Below are positions 1 to 4,945 of a DNA stretch of 7,439 nucleotides, piece by piece. This DNA comes from JBIOUF01 sp044866695 (GTDB taxonomy: Bacteria > Actinomycetota > Actinomycetes > Propionibacteriales > Nocardioidaceae), in contig JBIOUF010000175.1 of NCBI GenBank assembly GCA_044866695.1, positions 1 to 7,439 of the forward strand, written 5' to 3'. Positions within the stretch are counted from its first letter, which is position 1. Every line of letters starts with the position of its first letter. The notes beneath the pieces are model-generated. The model saw only the letters and a program-made list of their open reading frames with translations. It searched no databases and was not told where the DNA came from. Made by a program: the position numbers and the translations under genes.

Positions 1-35
1 CACCACCGCACCGTGGCACGGTCCCAGCCCGGATG

Positions 36-140
36 CCGGTGGTTTCGAGACGCTCGCAAGCTCGCTCCTCAACCACCGGCGGGCTCGCAAGCTCGCTCCT
101 CAACCACCGGGGGCTCGCAAGCTCGCTCCTCAACCACCGT
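36..140. repeat. Actinobacterial palindromic repeat with two tandem partial copies
   Basis: Positions 36-79 form an imperfect palindrome with outer arms CCGGTGGTT and AACCACCGG around a core reading TCGAGACGCTCGCAAGCTCG. The right half (GCTCGCAAGCTCGCTCCTCA plus ACCACCG) is then repeated at 83-110 and 113-140, giving three copies spaced 31 and 30 bp apart. The same family recurs at 3107-3420. The array lies at the 3' end of the minus-strand operon, so its hairpins could end that transcript. There is no T-run, so intrinsic termination is only a guess. The stop codon of the neighbouring decarboxylase-family gene lies inside the third copy. Confidence 0.85.
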
Positions 141-939
141 TGGGGCTCAGCGTCGCCAGCGAGCGGCCGCCGTCCCAGACCACGCCGACCTGCCGGTAGT
201 AGCCGCCGATCACCTCATCGACGTAGAGCCGCGAGAGCTCCTCGGTCGGGGACTCGTAGAGGGTGAGCTCGACGTCGCCGGACCACGCCTGGCCGCCGGC
301 GAACTCCGAGGCTCCCGAGGAGATCAGCTCGGCGTAGGCGTCCGGGGCGCCGCGCTCGATGCCCGGGTAGACCCGGTGGTGCGCCATCGGGTGGCCGTTG
401 ACGAAGCCGTTGGTCTCCGACTCCTCACGAAGCGTCAGCACGGCGTCGGCCAGCCGCCGGTCGCCGGCGGCCAGCGTGGCGCCGAAGACCCCGCCGGGGC
501 CGATCTGCGGCGCGCCCTGGGGGAACGGGTGTGGCCGGGTCTGCCACATCGACCCCAGCTTCTTGGGGTACCCCTGGTGCATCCCGCGAGCGATCGCGAA
601 GTCCTTGTCCACCCAGATGTAGACGCAGCGGGAGAACACCTCGCCGCCGAAGCTGCACCGGACGACGACGAAGGCCTCCTTGTACTGCGACCGCACCGGG
701 TCCAGCAGCTCCTCGCGGCTGGCCGAGCAGGACTGCCAGTCGGCCCAGATCAGCGCCACCGCGCCGGGGTCGTCGTGCGCCGGCTCGAGCGGCGCCGGCA
801 GCAGCTCGGCGACCCGCGCCGGGTCGGTCCGGTACTCCACGGTCAGCAGGTCGCCGGAGTAGTACCACGGCGGGCTCGGGATCAGCGAGGAGGTGCCCTG
901 CGCCGTGCGCGGGTAGAAGAAGCCTTGGAGCTGGTTCAT
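130..939 (-). CDS. Acetoacetate decarboxylase family protein
   Basis: A 269-residue cytoplasmic protein of the acetoacetate decarboxylase (ADC) superfamily. The key signature is Y124-P-K-K-L-G129: classical ADC has the same Tyr-Pro-Lys-Lys-Leu peptide, in which the first Lys forms a Schiff base with the keto substrate and the second lowers its pKa. K126 and K127 are therefore the likely catalytic pair. The supporting frame includes an N-terminal PPWYYSGDLL strand, VYIWVDKDFAIARG before the lysines, and a GGYYRQVGVVW C-terminal strand. Length is close to the usual ~250 residues. The ATG follows AAAGG at 6 nt spacing. The gene is last in the block, 33 nt after the Rieske-like gene. The family also includes enzymes that use the lysine for aldol or dehydration chemistry, so decarboxylation is not proven. 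The stop codon is supplied by a repeat copy, so the last residues may not be ancestral. Confidence 0.87.
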   Translation of the reverse strand: MNQLQGFFYPRTAQGTSSLIPSPPWYYSGDLLTVEYRTDPARVAELLPAPLEPAHDDPGAVALIWADWQSCSASREELLDPVRSQYKEAFVVVRCSFGGEVFSRCVYIWVDKDFAIARGMHQGYPKKLGSMWQTRPHPFPQGAPQIGPGGVFGATLAAGDRRLADAVLTLREESETNGFVNGHPMAHHRVYPGIERGAPDAYAELISSGASEFAGGQAWSGDVELTLYESPTEELSRLYVDEVIGGYYRQVGVVWDGGRSLATLSPNGG

Positions 940-972
940 GGCCGGCCTTTCGGTGGCAGCGGATCGGGAGGG

Positions 973-2013
973 CTAGTAGGGGCGCTCGTCGGCGAGCATG
1001 CGGCCGAGGATCTTGCGGACCTGCAGGGCGGCCGCGTCGGCGGCGACGCTGACCTCCTCGCGCGCCCCGTCCCGGGTGATCACCTGCTGCATCGTCTGCA
1101 GGATCTCCCGCACCCGCCCGTAGTAGGCGGTGAACATCGGCACCAGGTTCGCCGAGACGTCCTCGCCGAGGGCGAAGTTGCGGCTGACCCACCAGACGTG
1201 GCTGGTGCTGGTCGGCGTCACCGGTGTCACGGCATGGGTGAACCGGAACGTCCACGTCGCGCCGGACCCGGGGTCGGCGACGTCCCAGCTGTCCAGCCAC
1301 AGGCCCGGGGCCACGAACCGGCCCTCCTCGCGCTGCGGGAAGGCGGTGTCCTCGGCGACGCCGACCAGCGGGGCGTGCCAGGGCGCCAGCGGGGCCGGCG
1401 GGTAGTCGCGATGGAACGACACCGAGGTCTCGGTGACCTCGACCTCGAGCAGTGGGACGGGTCCGGCGGTGAGCACCGGCGGAGCGATGGTCGGGTCGAC
1501 CACGGCGACATGGGTGATGTCGGCGAAGTTCTCGTGCAGCAGCGCGAAGTCCGCCTCGGTGGTCCAGGCGCCGCCGAAGGTCGCCCACTCCTCGTCGAGC
1601 AGCCACGGCGCGCGTGGCGGGTGGTGCAGCTCGGCCAGGCCGGGCTCGGCGAACCAGGCCCACACCAGGCCGTCGAGCTCGGCGACCGGGAAGGCCCGCA
1701 CCCTGGCGCCGTACGGCACCTCGGCCTGGGTGGGGACCCGGACGCACCTGCCGTCGGCGGCGTAGGCGAAGCCGGAGTAGGCCGAGACAATCAGGTCGTC
1801 GGCGACGGTGCCGAGGCTGAGCGGGTACGGCCGGTGCGCGTCGCGGTCCTCCAGCGCCACCGCGGCGCCGTCGGAGGTGCGGTAGAGCACCAGGGCGGTG
1901 TCCAAGGCGCGGCGGCCCAGCGGCGTGCCGGTGACCTCGTCGCTGGTCGCGACGACGTACCAGCTGTGGGTGGGGTAGGGCACGGTGGCGGCGAGGCTCT
2001 GGTGGTGGGTCAT
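973..2013 (-). CDS. Rieske oxygenase-like protein (VanA type) with degenerate metal sites
   Basis: A 346-residue protein with the architecture of a single-component-type Rieske oxygenase alpha subunit: an N-terminal Rieske-like domain (about 12-120) and a C-terminal VanA-like domain (about 140-346). Family landmarks are visible: SWYVVATSDEV at 17-27, PLGRRALDTALVLYRTSDG at 31-49, LSLG at 66-69, ADGRCVRVP at 86-94 and the C-terminal SVAADAAALQVRKIL. However, the cluster motif C-x-H-x16-C-x2-H is replaced by D58-A-H60-x16-S77-A-Y-S80: spacing is exact, but both cysteines and one histidine are gone. In the mononuclear-iron motif N-x2-D-x2-H-x4-H, N162, D165 and H168 remain while the second His is D173. 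The usual C-terminal Asp ligand position appears to be R302. I checked the cluster codons on the minus strand. A normal oxygenase reaction looks impossible; structural or new function is inferred. The ATG follows GGGAGGA at 8 nt. It starts 36 nt after the reductase stop codon, in the same operon. Confidence 0.85.
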   Translation of the reverse strand: MTHHQSLAATVPYPTHSWYVVATSDEVTGTPLGRRALDTALVLYRTSDGAAVALEDRDAHRPYPLSLGTVADDLIVSAYSGFAYAADGRCVRVPTQAEVPYGARVRAFPVAELDGLVWAWFAEPGLAELHHPPRAPWLLDEEWATFGGAWTTEADFALLHENFADITHVAVVDPTIAPPVLTAGPVPLLEVEVTETSVSFHRDYPPAPLAPWHAPLVGVAEDTAFPQREEGRFVAPGLWLDSWDVADPGSGATWTFRFTHAVTPVTPTSTSHVWWVSRNFALGEDVSANLVPMFTAYYGRVREILQTMQQVITRDGAREEVSVAADAAALQVRKILGRMLADERPY

Positions 2014-2049
2014 GGCGGGGGTCCTCCCGGGTCGCGGGTCGTCGCGTGG

Positions 2050-3015
2050 TCAGAGGTCGAGGGTGAGGCGGGCGGACCTGCAGCGGGACACGCAGATCAT
2101 CATGACCTCGCCCGACTCGCGCTCCTCCTCGTCCAAGACGGAGTCCCGGTGGTCGATCTCGCCCTCGACGACCTCGGTCTCGCAGGTGCCGCAGATGCCC
2201 TCCAGGCAGGAGCCGAGGACGCTGACGCCGGCCTCGCGGACCACCTGGAAGACCGACTTGTCCTCGGGCACCAGGAGGGTGCGCCCGGAGCGCTGCAGGA
2301 CCACCTCGAAGGACTGCTCCTTCGCCGGCGCCTCGGCCATCCGGGCCGCGAAGCGCTCCAGGTGCAGGCTGCCGGCCGGCCAGGCCGCCGCGCGTGCCTC
2401 CACGGCGGACAGCAATCCCTCTGGTCCGCAGGTGTAGACCAGGGTGTCCGCCCGCGGGATCCCGAGGATCGCGTCCAGGTCCAGCCGGCCCAGCTCGTCC
2501 TCGGGAACCAGGTGGACGCGGTCGCCGTAGGCCGCGACCTCCTCGACGAAGGCCATGGAGCCTCGGGTGCGGCCCCCGTAGTAGAGCTCCCACTCGGCGT
2601 CGGCCGCGTCGACCTCGTGGATCATCGGGAGCAGCGGGGTGATGCCGATGCCCCCGGCCACGAACAGGTAGCGCCGGGCGGTCGCCACGGGGAAGTGGTT
2701 GCGCGGGCCGCGAACGCGGACGGTGTCGCCGGCGCGGAGCCGGTGCACGCACTCCGAGCCGCCGCGGCTGGTCGGCGTCCTGAGCACCGCGACCCGCCAC
2801 TGGTCGGCGGTGCCGGTGCTGCCGCACAGCGAGTACTGCCGGGTCAGGTCCTGCGACAGCACCAGGTCGATGTGCGCGCCGGGGGTCCAGTCCGGGAGCG
2901 CGTGGCCGTCGGGGTGACCGAGGGTCAGCGCCACCACGTCCTGCGCCACGTGGTCCACGGCCCGGACGACGAGGTCGGCCTCGAACTCCCGGACGACGGT
3001 CTGCGTGATCGTCAC
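2050..3015 (-). CDS. PDR/VanB-family oxidoreductase (flavin, NAD(P), plant-type [2Fe-2S])
   Basis: A 321-residue phthalate-dioxygenase-reductase-type protein that passes electrons from NAD(P)H through a flavin (FMN in characterised relatives) to a [2Fe-2S] centre and on to an oxygenase. Domains in order are a flavin-binding barrel (about 1-105, with R59-Q-Y-S-L63 and the phosphate loop SRGGS at 83-87), an NAD domain (GGIGITP at 121-127 and YTCGP at 194-198) and a C-terminal plant-type ferredoxin (about 235-321). The ferredoxin ligands are C270-x4-C275-x2-C278-x29-C308, all intact. Relatives include VanB and the reductases of carnitine and glycine-betaine monooxygenases; the same module is fused to P450s in CYP116B proteins. 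I chose the GTG at 3015 because GGAGG lies 6 nt upstream. An ATG at 3021 is the alternative, adding two residues, but abuts the GGAGG. It is the first gene of the block. Its usual partner, the Rieske-like protein next door, seems unable to accept electrons. Confidence 0.9.
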   Translation of the reverse strand: MTITQTVVREFEADLVVRAVDHVAQDVVALTLGHPDGHALPDWTPGAHIDLVLSQDLTRQYSLCGSTGTADQWRVAVLRTPTSRGGSECVHRLRAGDTVRVRGPRNHFPVATARRYLFVAGGIGITPLLPMIHEVDAADAEWELYYGGRTRGSMAFVEEVAAYGDRVHLVPEDELGRLDLDAILGIPRADTLVYTCGPEGLLSAVEARAAAWPAGSLHLERFAARMAEAPAKEQSFEVVLQRSGRTLLVPEDKSVFQVVREAGVSVLGSCLEGICGTCETEVVEGEIDHRDSVLDEEERESGEVMMICVSRCRSARLTLDL

Positions 3016-3021
3016 GAGCAT

Positions 3022-3026
3022 CCTCC
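3022..3026 (-). promoter_or_regulatory. Shine-Dalgarno GGAGG that decides the reductase start
   Basis: On the minus strand GGAGG ends directly before the ATG at 3021 and six bases before the GTG at 3015. Normal spacing favours the GTG, which is why the coding region is given as starting at 3015. The difference is two residues. Confidence 0.6.
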
Positions 3027-3036
3027 AGAGCAATCC

Positions 3037-3050
3037 GTTCGGGTCCAAAC
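3037..3050 (-). promoter_or_regulatory. Operator-like palindrome upstream of the reductase operon
   Basis: On the minus strand this reads GTTTGGACCCGAAC and matches the palindrome GTTCGGATCCGAAC at 12 of 14 positions. It is 21 nt upstream of the reductase start and overlaps the last two bases of the -10 box. The same motif lies before the P450 (4716-4729) and the permease (4835-4848). The short palindrome overlapping the promoter is typical of a repressor such as a TetR- or GntR-family protein. The regulator itself is not in the window. Confidence 0.6.
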
Positions 3051-3078
3051 GATAGGGTGGCGGGTCTCGGTGGCGCAA
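3049..3078 (-). promoter_or_regulatory. Putative promoter of the reductase / Rieske-like / decarboxylase operon
   Basis: On the minus strand there is a -35-like TTGCGC (3078-3073), an 18-nt spacer and a -10-like TATCGT (3054-3049). Transcription would start near 3042, giving a leader of about 27 nt. It lies just downstream of the large repeat array, so the three-gene block appears to have its own promoter rather than depending on read-through from the P450. Confidence 0.5.
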
Positions 3079-3106
3079 CCCTGCTTGGGCGAGCTCGCGG
3101 CCCCCG

Positions 3107-3420
3107 GGTGGTTTCGAGACGCCTCCGCTGGCGCTCCGGCTCCTCAACCAGCGGTGCATCGGTGGTTGAGGAGGGCGCCCTTGGAGACGGGCTCCTTCGT
3201 CGCCCTCCTGAGGAACCGCGGAGCGAGCCCGTCTCGAAACCACCAGACACCCGGGCCCGAGACCCGGCCAGGGTCCCGCTGGTTTCGAGACGCCTCCGCT
3301 AGCGCTCCGGCTCCTCAACCAGCGGGGTTCCCGCTGGTTGGCTTCGTGACGCTCGCAAGCTCGCTCCTCGGCCCGAGTCGAGACGCCTCCGCTCCGGCTC
3401 CTCAGCTCAACCAGCGGTGC
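3107..3420. repeat. Cluster of five palindromic repeat elements between P450 and reductase
   Basis: This stretch is made of copies of the family seen at 36-140. They are a copy at about 3107-3157 (core CGCCTCCGCTGGCGCTCCGG), an inverted and enlarged copy at 3161-3244, a copy at 3275-3326 with perfect 10-bp arms CCCGCTGGTT/AACCAGCGGG, a copy at about 3330-3370 whose right arm is lost, and a partial copy at about 3376-3418. Two core types are mixed: the GCTCGCAAGCTCG type (as at 36-140) and the CCTCCGC...GCTCCGG type. I see no credible gene here. The hairpins could terminate or stabilise the P450 transcript, whose stop codon is at 3427-3429. Confidence 0.85.
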
Positions 3421-3426
3421 AGTGGT

Positions 3427-4692
3427 TCAGCGGGTCTTCACCGCGACCGGGAACTTCTTGATGCCGTTGACGAAGTTGGACCTGACCCGGGTGACGTCCC
3501 CGGCCAGCTCTATCGTCTCCAGGCGGGGCAGCAGCTCCTCGAACATCAGCCGGACCTCCATGCGCGCCAGCGCGTTGCCCAGGCACAGGTGCGGGCTGCC
3601 CTTGCCGAAGGTCAGGTGGTCGACGTTCTCCTTGCGCACGTCGATCCGGTACGGGTCCTCGAAGACGTCGGAGTCTCGGTTGCCGGAGGCGAACCACATC
3701 ACGACCTTGTCGCCCTCGCGGATGGTCTTGTCCCGCAGCTGGACGTCGCGGGTCGCCGTACGCCGGAAGTGGTACACCGGCGAGGCCCACCGCAGCAGCT
3801 CCTCGAGCCCAGAGGGGACCAGCGCCGGGTTCTCCTGCAGCAGGTCCAGCTGGTCGCGCTGCTGGATCAGCCCCAGCATCGTGTTGCTGATCGCGTGGCG
3901 GGTGGTCTCGTTGCCGGCGATGACCAGCAGCAGGAAGTAGTTGTCGAAGTCCCGGTCGCTGAGCGGGATGCCGTCCATGGGCACCTTGTTGGCCAGCATG
4001 CTGACCAGGTCCTTGCCGTCGCCGCCCCTGCGCCGGTCGCGGAGCGCCCGGCCGTAGTCGAACACCTCCTGCGTGGTGGGCGACCTGAACGGCAGGTGCT
4101 TGTACTGCTCGCTCTCCGGCAGGTCGATCCGGTGCTGGGTGTAGTCGGGGTCGGTGTTGCCGACCATCTCGTTGCCCCAGGCGATCAGCCGGCCGGTGTC
4201 CTCCAGCGGTACGTCGAGCAGCCGGGCCAGCACCTGGATCGGGAAGTCGGCACTGATCTCGTCCACGAAGTCGAACTCCGGCGAGCTCAGCGCCGCGTCG
4301 ACGGTCTGCTTGGTCAGGCCGCGCAGGAAGCCCTCGTAGTTCTTCAGCAGGTTCCTGGGGCTGAACTCGCGGGCGATCAGCTGGCGCAGTGCGAGATGAC
4401 GCTCGCCGTCGGTCTCGAGGATCGACCGGCGGATGTCCATCAGGTCGTCGTCGACCTCCTCGAGGTTGACGAACTTCTCCGACGTGAAGGTCTCGGGGTC
4501 GCGGTCGACCGCCCAGATGTCCTCGTACTTCGTCACCGCCCAGAACCCGCTGTTCGGGGCGGGCTCGGGGTTCCAGTGCACCGGGTCCTCGCGGCGCAGG
4601 GTGTCGAACTGCCCCCAGCCGAGGTTGTCTCGGAACCGGTCGAGGTCGGCGAGGTCGACATCCTCGAGGGGGACGGGGTCGGGGTCGGTCAT
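3427..4692 (-). CDS. Cytochrome P450
   Basis: A 421-residue soluble bacterial class-I-type P450 monooxygenase. The signatures are complete: helix-C H99-x3-R103 (in DGERHLALRQLIAREFSPR), helix-I A259-G-N-E-T-T264, the ExxR pair E298/R301, and the haem loop F362-G-K-G-S-P-H-L-C370-L-G with C370 as the thiolate ligand. The stretch WGNEMVGNTDPDY (172-184) and the C-terminal VRSNFVNGIKKFPV resemble the CYP124/CYP125/CYP142 group that oxidises sterol or isoprenoid side chains. That suggests a terpenoid- or steroid-like substrate but does not establish it. The AGNETT form of the helix-I motif is usual in that group. The ATG follows a GGGAG at about 8 nt. No ferredoxin is encoded nearby, so electrons must come from elsewhere, possibly from the reductase at 2050-3015, which shares an operator motif. 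Confidence 0.95.
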   Translation of the reverse strand: MTDPDPVPLEDVDLADLDRFRDNLGWGQFDTLRREDPVHWNPEPAPNSGFWAVTKYEDIWAVDRDPETFTSEKFVNLEEVDDDLMDIRRSILETDGERHLALRQLIAREFSPRNLLKNYEGFLRGLTKQTVDAALSSPEFDFVDEISADFPIQVLARLLDVPLEDTGRLIAWGNEMVGNTDPDYTQHRIDLPESEQYKHLPFRSPTTQEVFDYGRALRDRRRGGDGKDLVSMLANKVPMDGIPLSDRDFDNYFLLLVIAGNETTRHAISNTMLGLIQQRDQLDLLQENPALVPSGLEELLRWASPVYHFRRTATRDVQLRDKTIREGDKVVMWFASGNRDSDVFEDPYRIDVRKENVDHLTFGKGSPHLCLGNALARMEVRLMFEELLPRLETIELAGDVTRVRSNFVNGIKKFPVAVKTR

Positions 4693-4715
4693 GATGGCTC
4701 CCGGGTCAGAGGATC

Positions 4716-4729
4716 GTTCGCATCCGAAC
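4716..4729 (-). promoter_or_regulatory. Operator-like palindrome upstream of the P450
   Basis: On the minus strand this reads GTTCGGATGCGAAC, matching GTTCGGATCCGAAC at 13 of 14 positions. It is 23 nt upstream of the P450 start and overlaps the last two bases of the -10 box, the same geometry as at the reductase. The bases following the palindrome (GATCC) also resemble those after the permease copy (AATCC). Confidence 0.65.
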
Positions 4730-4757
4730 AGTATGCGGAGCGGTCGCTGGGCGGCAA
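4728..4757 (-). promoter_or_regulatory. Putative P450 promoter
   Basis: On the minus strand there is a -35-like TTGCCG (4757-4752), an 18-nt spacer and a -10-like TACTGT (4733-4728). The predicted leader is about 29 nt. The -10 runs into the operator palindrome, so a bound protein would block RNA polymerase. Confidence 0.5.
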
Positions 4758-4765
4758 GAGGGCTC

Positions 4766-4779
4766 CTGGTCGAGACCAG
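4766..4779. promoter_or_regulatory. Second inverted repeat midway between the divergent promoters
   Basis: CTGGTCGAGACCAG has perfect 6-bp arms around a 2-bp centre. It lies 8 bp upstream of the P450 -35 and 14 bp upstream of the permease -35, where an activator could serve both promoters. It also resembles the TCGAGAC core of the repeat family, so it may simply be a remnant of one of those elements. Confidence 0.35.
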
Positions 4780-4793
4780 TTCCGACGCGAGTC

Positions 4794-4822
4794 TTGCGCG
4801 ACGGTCGGTGCGATCCTATGGT
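4794..4822 (+). promoter_or_regulatory. Putative permease promoter
   Basis: A -35-like TTGCGC (4794-4799), a 17-nt spacer and a -10-like TATGGT (4817-4822) point toward the permease. The predicted start near 4829 gives a leader of about 117 nt. The -35 sequence is identical to that of the reductase promoter. Confidence 0.5.
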
Positions 4823-4834
4823 TTTCGCAGACTC

Positions 4835-4848
4835 ATTCGGATCCGAAC
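4835..4848 (+). promoter_or_regulatory. Operator-like palindrome upstream of the permease
   Basis: ATTCGGATCCGAAC contains a perfect 12-bp palindrome, TTCGGATCCGAA (4836-4847), and matches the three-site consensus at 13 of 14 positions. It begins 12 bp downstream of the permease -10 box, so it would lie just after the transcription start, a common roadblock position for a repressor. Confidence 0.65.
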
Positions 4849-4945
4849 AATCCGAGGGCAGCCACGCGACCAGCGATGACGGTTCGGCGCAGCGACGAGG
4901 CTGACGTGGACGGCGTCGTACCCGACTTCGGCAGGGGACCGCATC

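Noticed and set aside
36..140. Tandem copies as a CRISPR array
   Set aside because: Units follow each other with only 2-3 bp between them, so there are no spacers, and the family recurs as dispersed palindromes.
425..3250. A 941-codon minus-strand open frame over the three-gene block
   Set aside because: It runs in another frame through the reductase, Rieske-like and decarboxylase-family genes, which have clear motifs, and shows only low-complexity Arg/Pro/Gly-rich sequence.
3022..3318. Extension of the reductase upstream to 3318
   Set aside because: The added residues are encoded by the palindromic repeats and the promoter/operator, and the family start lies near the ribosome binding site at 3022-3026.
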